Numbered from the stretch's first letter, positions 35,182 to 46,745 are shown. The stretch: DNA of 64,000 nt from Vicia villosa (GCF_029867415.1 NC_081181.1:123881042-123945041); one strand, 5' to 3'. Notes: generated by a model not told the origin, from the sequence alone. Made by a program: numbers and translations.

Positions 35182-36366
35182 CTAAGATCCTAGCCTACGC
35201 AAAATCCGCGCCAGAACATCATGAATCCCGTCAGTGCTTGTAGCTTGCCTTGTCATGAAGGAACGAAACTCAGCATTGGATGCTTCTTGCGCGTCCAAAC
35301 GAGAAGCCAGCATAGCTTGATTCTGATGAAGAGTTTCCAAGGTCTCCATCAGAGCTGAGGTTTCACCAGAAGAAGAAGCACCAGTATTTCTGCCCAGAGG
35401 GACAGCAATCTCAGCAGGGTGATCTTCTGGAAGATCTTCAGCTTGTGCATCTTCCATTTCCTCATCTGAGTCTGACTCAGAAGTAGCCTTAGCATATTCT
35501 GGTTCAGGCAGCTTAGAAGTTCCATCTTCCAATGCTTGAAGAATAGCTGCTAGGTTTGTTGGAGGAGTAGGACCAGCAACTTCAGCACGATAAACCACTA
35601 CTGGAAAGACCATGTGAGGTGCTTTTTCAGAAGGGTTCATTCTGAACCAGTTGAACAGCCACTGAAAATCTCCAGTCAGCACAGGAAACCATGGTCTCCA
35701 CACCACGATGTCTCTGCAGAGATTTTCTTCTTCCAACTCATCTGCTGGTATCTTCCTTTCAAGAACATTTCTGTTCCTGATGAGATGGTGATGACTGCTC
35801 TCACCAACTTCCAACCGGAGACCACGAACACCAGGAGCTTCAGACATAATCCTTCTCTGAGTGTCTGTAGCCTTATCCAGAAAATCCTGACGAAAGGTAT
35901 TCCAAAGGTTGTTTGTAGCATACTCATCCAGATGATTAAGGTGAGCAGCACCTAGAATCTCCAACCAGCCATTTACATCAGCATGTAAAAGCTCCAGATA
36001 TGTTTGAGTGGTAGGGGTTGGAGGGTTGACAGTGAACCTTGAGTCGGGAAGAACAACACTATAGGGATTAGGTGTTCTGGTGGGAAAAGGGTATGAGAGA
36101 GATGAAGAAATATCTGATGGAAGGGTTGAAGGAAAGGAGATATCAGATGGTGAAGAAGGTGGTTCCGAGAGGATGAATGAGGAGGAAGAGGTGGTGGAGG
36201 TCTTTGAAGAGGGGGGTGATTGAGGGGAACCGTCAAGGGGTTGATATACTTTGAGAGGATCATAGGAGATCCTAACTCTTTTAGGTTTGGTTTCTGGTTC
36301 AGCAGATGCCTTTCTCTTTTGTTTCCTATCAATGTCTTGATTCCCAGAGCTTGACGATGGATTCAT
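35182..36366 (-). CDS. D ORF4 in the envelope-like position, 394 aa, intact
   Basis: This is the only uninterrupted ORF of D. It opens with a basic, Ser/Pro-rich low-complexity region (about residues 1-120, including KQKRKASAEPETKPKRVR, a plausible nuclear signal). A folded-looking middle domain follows (about 125-270: NGWLEILGAAHLNHLDEYAT, CRDIVVWRPWFPVL). An acidic patch (SDSDEEMEDAQAEDLPED) leads to a coiled coil near the C-terminus (LMETLETLHQNQAMLASRL). No signal peptide or membrane span is seen, so an envelope function is not supported. SIRE-type copia elements carry an extra ORF in this place; its function is unknown. Its upstream region has a CT-rich leader and an AAACCCTAG telo-box-like motif. 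Confidence 0.7.
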   Translation of the reverse strand: MNPSSSSGNQDIDRKQKRKASAEPETKPKRVRISYDPLKVYQPLDGSPQSPPSSKTSTTSSSSFILSEPPSSPSDISFPSTLPSDISSSLSYPFPTRTPNPYSVVLPDSRFTVNPPTPTTQTYLELLHADVNGWLEILGAAHLNHLDEYATNNLWNTFRQDFLDKATDTQRRIMSEAPGVRGLRLEVGESSHHHLIRNRNVLERKIPADELEEENLCRDIVVWRPWFPVLTGDFQWLFNWFRMNPSEKAPHMVFPVVVYRAEVAGPTPPTNLAAILQALEDGTSKLPEPEYAKATSESDSDEEMEDAQAEDLPEDHPAEIAVPLGRNTGASSSGETSALMETLETLHQNQAMLASRLDAQEASNAEFRSFMTRQATSTDGIHDVLARILRRLGS

Positions 36367-36814
36367 GATGAATTTTCAGATATTGGAAACTGCTAGGGTT
36401 TATGATATGAAAAGAGAGAGAGACGAAAAAGAAACCGAATGCAGAGAGAGAGAGAGAGAAATATGAGAGGGAAAAGAAACGTTTGAAGAGTATAAAAAGA
36501 AAACTGAAAGAGAGTAAATGATGAAAAGCATTTAATGTTACGTGACATGAGGAGAGATAATAATGACAAAAGACGTGATTTGCACAGTTACCTAAGTAGA
36601 CGTCCCCTCAACTGCACGCACGCTTGTCCAGGAATAGTGAACACGTGTTTACCATCTGGATAGCCAGTTACAGCTGTTTTGCTTTTGTAGAGATTCTGAA
36701 TCAACTTAGACACTGAAACGTTAGTAATAACAGAATCACAATTTCTAATTGATTTCTATCAGAACTTCTTTAAAAAAAATTTCATATCAAAGGATACTCA
36801 TACGTAAGAATTTT
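36367..36814 (-). promoter_or_regulatory. Leader and possible promoter of D ORF4
   Basis: Read on the minus strand, a TTTTTATACTC element is followed by CT microsatellites (36411-36461) and AAACCCTAGC shortly before the ATG at 36366. TATA, CT-rich leader and telo-box are common in plant gene promoters. Whether this drives ORF4 is an inference. Confidence 0.4.
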
Positions 36815-38593
36815 TCATCTTCTCATTCTGAGCTTGTTTCTGAAGACCCTTTTTGTACCAATTATATTGAATCCATCTGGTCTAGGAACAAGATCCCAAA
36901 CATCATTCCTTGTAAACTGATTCAGTTCTTCTTGCATAGCAATTATCCAGTCTGGATCTTCTAGAGCATGATCAACAGAAGTTGGCTCGATCAAAGATAC
37001 AAGACCTAATTGACAGTCTGCATTGTTCTTAAGGAATGCTCTTGTTCTGATTGGATCATCCTTCTTTCCAAGAATGACATCTTCTGAATGACCAGAGATG
37101 AGTCTGGATGATCTTCTGACAGATGGTTCTTCAGAAATGCTTAGATCCTCCAGAGAAGCTGATACTTGATCTTCAGGTTCTTTGCTTCTGAGGAGCTCTG
37201 CTTCTGATGCGTTGCTTCTTGGCTCAACAACTTCTGATATATCAATATCACAATCTGCAAAATTATCAAACTGCTTTGGTTTTTCAGAACCAAGCTTATC
37301 ATCAAACCTGATATTGATTGATTCTTCTACAATCAATGTTTCAGTATTGTATACTCTGTAGCCTTTAGAGCGTTCAGAATATCCAAGAAGGAAACATTTT
37401 TGTGCTTTGGAATCAAACTTACCAAGATGATCTTTAGTGTTCAGAATAAAGCATACACATCCAAAAGGATGGAAATATGAAATGTTGGGCTTTCTATTCT
37501 TCCACAATTCATAGGGAGTCTTATTTAGAATAGGTCTGATAGAGATTCTATTCTGAATATAGCAAGCAGTGTTTATTGCTTCTGCCCAGAAATGCTTAGC
37601 CATATTGGTTTCATTGATCATGGTTCTGGCCATTTCTTGCAGAGTCCTATTCTTTCGTTCTACAACCCCATTTTGCTGTGGAGTTCTAGGACAAGAGAAA
37701 TCATGGGCAATACCATTTTCTTTGAAGAACTCTTCAAAGGATCTGTTCTCAAATTCACCACCATGATCACTTCTAACCTTTATGATTTTACACTCTTTTT
37801 CAGATTGAATCTGAATGCAGAAATCAAAGAACACTGAATGAGTCTCATCCTTGTGTTTTAAGAATTTTACCCAAGTCCAGCGGCTATAATCATCTACGAT
37901 GACTAATCCATATTTCTTCCCTCTGACAGATGCTGTTTTGACTGGGCCAAACAGATCAATGTGCAAGAGTTCTAATGGCCTTGAGGTAGAAACAACATTC
38001 TTGGACTTGAATGCAGGTTTGGAGAACTTGCCCTTCTGACATGCTTCACAAAGAGCATCTGATTTGAATTTCAGATTAGGGAGTCCTCTGACCAGATTCA
38101 GTTTGTTAATCTGAGAAATCTTTCTCAAACTAGCATGACCTAATCTTCTGTGCCAGACCCACTGCTCTTCAGAAACAGACATAAGACAAGTCACCTTCTG
38201 ACTCATAAGATCTTGCAGATCTGTCTTATAAATGTTGTTCTTCCTCTTGCCTGTAAATAGGATTGAGCCATCCTTCTGATTTACAGCCTTGCAAGACTCT
38301 TGATTAAAGATTATATCATAACCATTGTCACTCAATTGACTGATAGATAAGAGGTTATGTGTTAATCCTTCTACAAGAAGTACATTAGAAATGGAAGGAG
38401 AGTTACCAGACTTTATAGTTCCAGAGCCAATTATCTTGCCCTTCTGATCTCCTCCAAACTTGACTTCTCCTCCAGACTTAAGCACCAGGTCTTGGAACAT
38501 AGACCTTCTTCCTGTCATGTGTCGCGAGCATCCAGAGTCCAGGTACCATGACATGTTGTGCTTTGTCCTTTTTGCAGTCAAGGATATCTGCAA
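36815..38593 (-). pseudogene. pol: D protease-integrase with truncated RT start
   Basis: The copia-type aspartic protease motif DSGCSRHMTG starts the readable frame. Integrase has the zinc finger (WHRRLGHAS ... CEACQKGK), the core motifs HIDLFGP, VRSDHGGEF and RTPQQNGVVERKN for the D-D-E triad, and the YELWKNRKPN and HPFGC blocks. The frame then reaches the start of RT (AMQEELNQF, NDVWDLVPRP, IIGTKRVFRNKL) and ends within a few codons. The rest of RT and all of RNase H, usually about 600 residues, are missing. Confidence 0.92.
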
Positions 38594-39416
38594 TAGGAAT
38601 AATCTTATCCTTAGGTACCCACATTTTCTTGGGTCCTTTCTTGTTAGTTCTCCTCAAGTTCTGATTGAACTTGGGTTTAACATTGTAAGCAATAGGAGGA
38701 ACAGCATGATAGTTCTTAATGTGAGTTTCATGATATTTCCTAGGTTGTGTCACATGCTTTTTGGTGTGTGTTATGTGAAAACTTTGAGCATGTGAAGTGT
38801 GCCTAATATCATGGGAGTGGCCATACTTGAACTGATCATACAATGGCTTGTATGTGATTTTCATTTCATCAACAGGTTCAAGTTTGTATGGGGTTTCACC
38901 CTCAAAACCAATGCCAACTCTTTTGTTTCCAGACACAGCATATATCATAGAAGCTAGCTGACTTCTGCCAATACTTCTAGATAAGAACTTCCTGAAACTT
39001 AAATCATATTCTTTCAGAATATGGTTTAGACTAGGAGTGGATTGTTCTGAATCAGAAGGAGATCCAACATTATTGGATAATTTTAAAAGATTTTCTTTTA
39101 ATTCAGAGTTCTCCAACTCAAGCTTCTTTGTTTCAAATTCAAATTGCTTTTTCAGCTTTTTGTATTTGAGACTAATCTGAGACTTGAGTTCCAGTAGTTC
39201 AGTTAGACCGGAAACTAACTCATCTCTAGTAAGTTCAGAAAATACCTCTTCAGAATCTGATTCTGATGTAGATTCTGATCCGTCATCTTCTGTCGCCATC
39301 AGCGCACAGTTAGCCTGCTCGTCTTCAGAATCATCTTCTGACTCATCCCAGGTTGCCATAAGACCTTTCTTCTTATGAAACTTTTTCTTGGACTTTCTTT
39401 CTGAAGATTTGGACAT
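38560..39416 (-). pseudogene. gag: D gag-protease linker region
   Basis: After a frameshift near 39400, this frame continues Gag with a Lys-rich KSKKKFHKKKGLMATWDESE tract, an acidic Ser-rich patch, a Leu/Glu coiled coil (KLELENSELKENLLKLSNN) and a His-rich stretch. Near 38560-38590 a second frameshift moves reading into the protease frame that holds DSGCSRHMTG. The region as a whole is the usual C-terminal part of SIRE-type Gag. Confidence 0.75.
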
Positions 39417-40396
39417 TCGTTCTTGTAGTGTCCAGGCTCATTGCATTCATAGCACATGACCTTCTTCTTGTCAAATCTTCTATCATCAGAAGATTCTCCA
39501 CGTTCAACTTTCTATGAACTTCTGAAGCCTCTGAACTTCCTTTGCTTGGTTTTCCAGAGTTGATTTAGCCTTCTGGAGATCAGGGACAGTTCATCTTCTT
39601 CTTCAGATTCTGATTCTTCAGGATCTTCTTCTCTGGCCTGAAAAGCGTTAGTGCATTTCTTGATATTAGATTTTAATGCAATAGACTTACCTTTCTTTTG
39701 AGGCTCATTTGCGTCCAGCTCTATTTCATGACTTCTCAAGGCACTGATGAGCTCTTCCAGAGAAACTTCATTCAGATTCTTTGCAATCTTGAATGCAGTC
39801 ACCATAGGACCCCATCTTCTGGGTAAGCTTCTGATGATCTTCTTTACATGATCAGCCTTGGTGTATCCCTTGTCAAGAACTCTCAATCCAGCAGTAAGAG
39901 TTTGAAATCTTGAAAACATCTTTTCAATGTCTTCATCATCCTCCATCTTGAAGGCTTCATACTTCTGGATTAAAGATAGAGCTTTAGTCTCCTTGACTTG
40001 AGCATTTCCTTCATGAGTCATTTTCAAGGACTCATATATGTCATAGGCCGTTTCCCTGTTAGATATCTTCTCATACTCAGCATGAGAGATAGCATTCAGC
40101 AAAACAGTTCTGCATTTATGATGATTCCTGAAAAGCTTTTTCTGATCATCATCCATTTCTTGCCTTGTCAGCTTTACGCCTCTGGCATTTACAGGATGTT
40201 TGTAACCATCCATCAGAAGATCCCATAGATCACCATCTAGACCAAGAAAGTAACTTTCCAGTTTATCTTTCCAGTATTCAAAGTTTTCACCATCAAATAC
40301 CGGCGGTCTAGTATAACCATTGTTACCGTTGTATTGCTCAGCAGAGCCAGATGTAGATGCAGGTGTAGGTGTAGTCTTTTCACTTTCATCAACCAT
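39400..40396 (-). pseudogene. gag: D gag (UBN2-type) with stop before the zinc knuckle
   Basis: The methionine at 40396 starts a copia Gag with PPVFDGENFEYWKDKLESYF, LWDLLMDGY, the AYDIYESLK motif and the long helical LSLIQKYEAFKM region, as in UBN2/DUF4219 proteins. A TAG at 39512-39514 interrupts it. The same frame after the stop encodes a perfect CX2CX4HX4C knuckle (CYECNEPGHYKNEC, about 39411-39453). A frameshift follows just after. Confidence 0.88.
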
Positions 40397-40468
40397 CTTT
40401 TACTGAAGCGTTTTTCTCTTCCTGAATCTTTTCTAAACACGGTTAAGTGCTTGCACCTTAGAACCGGT

Positions 40469-40480
40469 GCTCTGATACCA
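40469..40480 (-). promoter_or_regulatory. D primer binding site (tRNA-Met type)
   Basis: It reads TGGTATCAGAGC on the minus strand, two bases from the LTR edge at 40483. This is the common plant initiator-methionine tRNA primer site. Confidence 0.9.
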
Positions 40481-40482
40481 AT

Positions 40483-41755
40483 TGAAGGATAGAAAAACAC
40501 TTAGAAAGGGGGGGTTTGAATAAGTGTAGCTTTAAAAACTTGACAGATAAAAATAAATTGCACAGTTATTTTTATCCTGGTTCGTTGTTAACTAAACTAC
40601 TCCAGTCCACCCCCGCAGAGATGATTTACCTCAACTGAGGATTTAATCCACTAATCGCACGGATTACAATGGTTTTCCACTTAGTCCGCAACTAAGTCTT
40701 CCAGAGTCTTCTGATCACACACTGATCACTCCAGGAACAACTGCTTAGATACCCTCTAAGACTTTTCTAGAGTCTACTGATCAACACGATCACTCTAGTT
40801 ACAACTTGCTTAGTTCACTCCTAAGACTTCCTAGAGTATTCTGATCAACACGATCACTCTAGTTACAACTTGCTTAGTTCACTCCTAAGACTTCCTAGAG
40901 TATTCTGATCAACACGATCACTCTAGTTCCTTACAACTTAATGTAATTCTAAGAGTTTACAAATGCTTCTTAAAAGCGATAATCACAACTGTGATATTTC
41001 TCTTAATCGTTTAAGCTTAATCTCACTAAAATATTACAACAGCAATGTAGTGAGCTTTGATGAAGATGAAGATTCTGAGTTTTGATTTGAACAGCGTTTC
41101 AGCAAGTTTGATATAAGTTGTTTTGGTGCAGAATCGTTAACCTTGCTTCTCATCAGAACTTCATATTTATAGGCGTTGGAGAAGATGACCGTTGAATGCA
41201 TTTAATGCTTTGCGTGTTCCGTACAGCATCGCATTTAATGTTATACGCTTTTGTCAACTACCTCGAGCCTTGTTCACGCTGTGTCTACTGACGTAGCCTT
41301 TAATAGCTTTTAACGTTCCTTTTGTCAGTCAGCGTAGCTTGCCACTTGTACTTCCTTCTGATCTGATGTTTGTGAATACAACGTTTGAATATCATCAGAG
41401 TCAAACAGCTTGGTGCATAGCATCTTCTGATCTTCTGACCTTGAAGTGCTTCTGAGCGTGATACCATCTTCTGAGCTTCAGTGCTTCTGATCTCTTGTTC
41501 TTCTGATGCTTCCATAGACCCATGTTCTGATTCTGCTTCGACCATCTTCTGATGTCTTTCCAGACCATGTTCTGATGTTGCATGCTGAACCCTTTGAGAC
41601 AAAGCTTCTGAGCGCTGAATTATGCGTACTCTTTATATATATTTCCTGAAAGGGAAATTGCATTGGATTAGAGTACCATAATATCTTAAGCAAAATTCAT
41701 ATTATTGTTATCATCAAAACTAAGATAATTGATCAGAACAAATCTTGTTCTAACA
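40483..41755 (-). repeat. D 5' LTR (1273 bp)
   Basis: Same length as its partner at 32714-33986 and differs at about four visible positions. The 64-bp repeat anchors are at 40779, 40843 and 40907. Confidence 0.93.
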
Positions 41756-41760
41756 AGTGA

Positions 41761-42101
41761 TATATGTTGAGAAGTGGTGACCGATGTATGATTATTTCTC
41801 CGCTTTGAATATTATCATACGCTTCTTTATAATGATTGATATCTCACCCTTTCTGTTTGAATGTTACCCTCCGTTGGTAACGTGCAGGTAATGACGAGGA
41901 GTAGTCGTGTACCTATAGCTCGAGTCGGTGTGTGTCGATGCTCTGATACGTAGCACTCGGGGAACGTTGGATTACTTGTTTATGTTTTGGCTTCTTGTGT
42001 TTATCCTTGTTAAACTTCGTTCTTATGTTATGCTGAGACTTTTTAGATGTATCGTGTCGTGTTTGGCCGTGATATTATGAGTTGTATTGTTGTTGACATA
42101 T
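41761..42101 (+). repeat. C 5' LTR, segment 2
   Basis: The part of the C LTR between the D and E insertions. It contains no ORF. Its last five bases, CATAT (42097-42101), are the target duplication of E. Confidence 0.8.
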
Positions 42102-42616
42102 TGTTATACCCCAAAATTTGCCCACATATTTTTCAAGAAAACTCCAATCTGAAAATTAAGAGTCTCATATAATCATGGATTTTTATTTCAACAAATATCC
42201 TGACATATGAAATACTTAGTTTTTAGAATCTTTCTTATACAGTAATTTGGCTTGCAGTTGAATTTATTCTTACGCAAACACCAAATACTGTTTATTACTT
42301 CACACATGCTATTTATTTATTTACAGATAAATAGTACTGACACAATTGGTACAGAGTTAAATCTTTTTGCAGGCGCAGAATCAGGAAACTCAGACTGTAC
42401 TGGTAACAATTAGATTATTATTATCTTTTGTTTCCCGCTAATTTTTGTACTATATTCCAATATTTGCAAAAATCTTTTCAAATCTCTTTTTCAAAAATCA
42501 AATCTCTCTTTTTTCCAACACTATCATACACTTTCTTTCAAATCTTACTTCCACTCAAATTTTCCTTTTGTACGGAATCACATCATTCCCCAACGTCTCT
42601 TTCCTTCTTTCCATTC

Positions 42617-42624
42617 TATAAATA
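42617..42624 (+). promoter_or_regulatory. E upstream TATA box
   Basis: TATAAATA within CATTCTATAAATACCTCTC, 515 bp from the LTR start and 93 bp before the 55-codon ORF. Conserved in position in B. The 3' LTR copy is at 57924-57931. Confidence 0.65.
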
Positions 42625-42717
42625 CCTCTCATTTTCTTCCATAAAATCTCACATCAAATTCCAACTCATCTTTCAAATTCCTATCTCATATCTATTTTCT
42701 CTTCTTCCCTGACAAGA

Positions 42718-42885
42718 ATGGCAAAGTGGATAGAGACATTGTTTCTTACAGTCATCACCATTGCTACGGTGATCATGACTTTCTTCTGCCTGCATAGTCC
42801 TGAAGAGTGTGGACCTGCAATGGTTGCACTCCCAATCATCTACATGTTATTGTTCATAGCATGGGTCATTAATCGTCATTCTTAA
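42718..42885 (+). CDS. LTR-encoded 55-aa membrane microprotein (E, 5' LTR copy)
   Basis: The ORF runs from ATG at 42718 to TAA at 42883-42885. It starts MAKW, has a hydrophobic segment rich in Ile, Val and Thr (about 8-25), the loop FFCLHSPEECGP, a second hydrophobic segment with PIIYMLLFIAWV (about 39-50) and ends INRHS. Compared with B there are 16 residue changes and no indel. Changes in the hydrophobic segments are mostly hydrophobic-for-hydrophobic, and the two Cys, the CGP and the IYMLLFIAWV core are invariant. Synonymous changes hit 11 codons. The AAGAATGGCA start context fits plant initiation. Function unknown; a leaderless membrane peptide of the element is the working interpretation. 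Confidence 0.62.
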   Translation: MAKWIETLFLTVITIATVIMTFFCLHSPEECGPAMVALPIIYMLLFIAWVINRHS

Positions 42886-44486
42886 AATTTGCCGTATTTC
42901 TTATTTCTTAAATGTACCGTTTATTCGTCGTACTGTTCAATATAGTATGTGATATTTGTACTGTCAGTATTAAATGTTATACTATTTGTCATAATATTGC
43001 TTAATTACTAAGATAATATTTTGTGTGTTTTTTGCCAGTCAAATATTCCTATTTCTGTGCATTAAATGATTTTCAGGGTTATTATCGGTAATTTTGCCCG
43101 CATACCGTAAATATTAGTTATTTATTATGTCTGTGTTTTTTTTAACAAGTCATGTAAATAAACTTTCATTTTTCACATAAAACAAAAAAAAAAAACAAAA
43201 AATAAAATTAACTTTGACTGTTGATTTTTCACTCTAACTGCTGCATCAATACCTGGACAGTCAGTTGACAGCCAAACTGCTGGCAGTACAATTCTCAGTG
43301 TTTTGTACCATCAATCAAATCAATCTTTCACAATTCAAAATTCCAAGATCTTTTGTGCTAGAAGTCCTCTGAATATCACGCGATTAACAGAGACTCAACA
43401 CTGCACAAAAATCAGGTACGCTTAACTGTCTCCTACACAAACAGTCCCTAATCAGGGTTCTTCTTGTTTTTACAGGAGCAACAAGTTTTTGAGAGCTCAA
43501 ATGGATTTCATACACATCCATATATCTCAAAGTACCATCATACAAATTTTCAAACTTCAATTCACTCAGACGCACCGTCAGCAGCTCAAACAGTCAACAG
43601 ACGACCCGTTTGACCAAAAAAGTCAACAGACAGTCAAAAATGAAATTTTTTGTCAAAGTCCATATTTTGTCAAAGGATTCATCATTTGATCATTGGATGA
43701 TCATAATTCATCAAGGAAAGATCAAAAATCAACAAAACCCTAAGATTCAAAATTAGGGTTTTTGCCTGAAAAGTCAACTCAACTTTGACTGATCATAACT
43801 CTCTCATCCTTCATCCAAAAAATTCAAACCAAAGCTTGTTTTGAAGGAAATTCAATTATCTTTCAAATGCCATTGATCCCATGGTCATTGGATTCACCAT
43901 TTGAAAAATATGATCAAAGACATTACAGGTCATTTTCAAAGTCAACAAAAAGACACTTTTTTCAAAAGGACACACAAGGAGCTTCAAAAATCATTTTGAC
44001 ATGAGACCAAAGGCATTGGTTAGAGGACTCTTTGAGGTTTCCAAAAAGTGCAAGATCTCCTTCATATGACAAAAATTGAAGGATTTACACCTTGTTGAAG
44101 TTGGCTAAATTTTGGGAAAATACATGAAATCAACATTGTTCAAAATGGCATTTTTTCCAAATGGGGCCAAGTTTTCAGCATTCAAACATCATTTCCATGT
44201 TACTATGGGCCTCCCACGACCAAGACAAGGCCCACATCATTTTTCTCCATTTTTTGATTTAATTTTATCATTTAAGATTAAATTAAAAAAAGAAAAAAGG
44301 AAGGATAAATCATAGCTTATTTTCTAAGCTAAAAGCTCACACATGTGGCTTAATTATGCAGCAAGAAAGCTGCAAGGAAAGGCTAAGGAAAGAGCAAGCC
44401 AAGGTTGCTTGAGTTCCAAGCTTGAAAGTCAAAATTCAACAAAAGCAATCATTGCTTTTAGCTTCAAATTTAAGCACTCCAAGGCC

Positions 44487-44493
44487 TATAAAT
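44487..44493 (+). promoter_or_regulatory. E second TATA box
   Basis: TATAAAT in AAGGCCTATAAATGAAGC, 1.87 kb into the LTR. A GTAAGA donor-like site follows about 190 bp downstream (near 44671). The 3' LTR copy is at 59798. Which TATA box is used cannot be told from the sequence. Confidence 0.5.
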
Positions 44494-46734
44494 GAAGCTG
44501 CATATTTCACAAACAAAGGGAGCCAACACACCCACGAAAATATAGCAAGCATAGCATAGAAACACACCATAATTCTCTCAAAATTCCATAACTTTGTAAT
44601 TTTCAATTTCATATTTCCAATCAATATCAATACAAAACAATCATTCCAATCATCTTCTAAGATCATATAAAGTAAGAACAAACTCTTTGTGTGGTCCCAT
44701 GAGAGTCGTATCATGTGCATAAGTGTTCTTCATATTCATACATGATCAATTTTCGTTTTCCTATATTTAATTAACCTCAATATAAACTAACCATTCTAAT
44801 GAGTTCATGAGGTCCTATAGGGCAGGTCTGGGCTTTAACATGTGAGTTTCCACGTGAGGATAGCTCTATGCCATTAACAAGTGTTCTTGCATACTTAAGC
44901 TTTAACCTCTTCGAATCCATAGTTACAGCGCTCAAATGGCAAAACTAACACCATCATCGTGTTCAGGAGGTGATTTTAAGTAGATCTGGGTCACTTGTTT
45001 TTATCCCTAACACTTATTTTTGCAGGTTAACGAAGCCATCAAAAATGGCGTTTCTGACGTACAAATAGGGGAGGTTAAAAACCCCCGCTATCTGTTTTAA
45101 AAAATAAAAGAGATGGAGGTTGAAGACGACCACGCGTCCAAGCGTGGTTCGTCAGTCAACTTGTCTTCGTCCACGCAGGCAAAAGTGGGGCCAATCTGAC
45201 TTACTAAAAGTCTTGATAATCCCACGTGACTGGTCAACAAAAGTGTACCATGTTCTCTTCAATCTGAGCCACATGATTAATCTCAAAGCCAATCCAACGC
45301 GCCAGATCAAACAGTCCATACCATGCACTTTCCAGCCCATCACACCTGATAAGTATCCCTTTTATTTTCTATTTTATTTTCTATTTTATTTTAATTTCTT
45401 TGTTAAATTAATTAAAAATAGTTTTAAAAATCCAAAAAAATAAACAAAAAATATTTTTAGACTTCTAAAATAATATATTATTTTCTGAAATAAAAATATT
45501 TTATTTTTCTTCAAAATTTCAATATTTTGCATAATTAATTAGTATATATTTATATATTTGCTTTTTAATTATTCTAACCAATCAAAAAATCCTAAAAAAA
45601 ATTGTTCTTTGTGTTAAATATTGTTTATATATTATAAGCTAATTTTGTACATATTTTGAATAATTTTCTTCTTAAGTTTTAATTATTTGTATAATTATTT
45701 GCATAATTATGTTTTAATTAACTTAAATCAATTTCAAATCAATTTCAAAAAATTCCAAAAAAATTAGTTTTGTTTTAAAATTAATTGACAAATATTTTGT
45801 ACATATTTTAAACTTAATTTCTAGGTTTAAATATATTTTCATCTTTTTTCTTCATTTTAATTTAATTAATCATGCATTAATTATAATTAAAATCAAACCA
45901 TAAAAAAAAATCCAAAAAACATGCCTTTTATTTTTCTTGCAATTTAAATTCCTAGATAAATGTATAGGATGTCAAATTCATGTAAATAGGCTAGTTTACA
46001 TTTCCTGCAAAATCGATGTAATAGCGTAGATTTACTTTCCGCACTTTACATTTCCGCATTTTAATTTCCAGCACATATAAACTGCGTGTATGTCAAAGAT
46101 AAAATTGAACCGTTAGATCACTAACTTCAAAGATAAATATCTGAATCCAATCACAATCACACTTGCACCTCTTCAGGTAATCCTTTTCATTCTTTCAAAA
46201 TCAAAGTCAAATTCTACTGTTTTGAGTACAAAATCGAACCTTGCTTTTATATCCGGTGAAAGGATAGATTTTTAAAGGAAATAGGATAAAGACCTTACAA
46301 CTCAGGGTAGACCTCCTAGTTTGCTTGCTCAAATCAAAACAAACAAAATTCTCATACACTGTTGATTTTTCAAAACTTTCAAAAAAAGACAATACTTTGT
46401 ATACATCCAAACACGGGTTATTACAAAGTTAACGTTCTTTTCAAAACATCTTTCGAAAGATAAACAAGCATTTTGTATACATCCACACACGGATCATTAC
46501 AAAATTCAAATTACAAAGGTATTTGAAACCACATATGAGCAATTTCAGAGCAATTGAAAAGTGATCGAAAAACAAGTGAGCTAAGCAAACTTAAGAGCCC
46601 ATGGATAACCATGGATACAAAGGGTGCTAACACCTTCCCTTTGTATAACCTACCCCCTTACCCAGAATTTCTTAAAGGTCTTTTTTCTGTTTCTTTTATA
46701 AACCTTTCCTTAATTGGATAAAATAAAAGGTCGG

Positions 46735-46745
46735 TGGCGACTCTG
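46735..46745 (+). other. LTR-internal copy of the primer site (E)
   Basis: TGGCGACTCTG repeats the first eleven bases of the primer site at 46856, 121 bp upstream of it. B and G have an equivalent copy. Confidence 0.85.

Larger units (their letters stand above)
32714..41755 (-). mobile_element. Element D: SIRE/Maximus-like copia element lacking RT (9.0 kb)
   Basis: LTRs of 1273 bp lie at 32714-33986 and 40483-41755, with target duplication AGTGA at 32709-32713 and 41756-41760. A tRNA-Met-type primer site, gag, protease-integrase and an extra 3' ORF are present in copia order (integrase before the missing RT). RT and RNase H are absent. The two LTRs differ at only about four positions, so insertion was recent. 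Many TCAGAAG-type heptamers are scattered through the LTR and 3' region. Confidence 0.93.

Noticed and set aside
35182..36366. Envelope glycoprotein in element D
   Set aside because: No signal peptide, membrane span or glycoprotein-like Cys pattern is visible; only the position is envelope-like.
42428..42712. 94-codon ORF just before the 55-codon ORF in the E LTR
   Set aside because: It runs across the TATA box and a pyrimidine-rich leader, so it would not be on a transcript starting there, and B does not keep it.
43489..43689. 66-codon ORF in the E LTRs
   Set aside because: It falls in the TTGAC-rich stretch and shows no start context, domain or conserved frame in B.
45120..45443. 107-codon ORF in the E LTRs
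   Set aside because: It ends in a low-complexity TTTTATTTTC tract and has no counterpart of that length in B.
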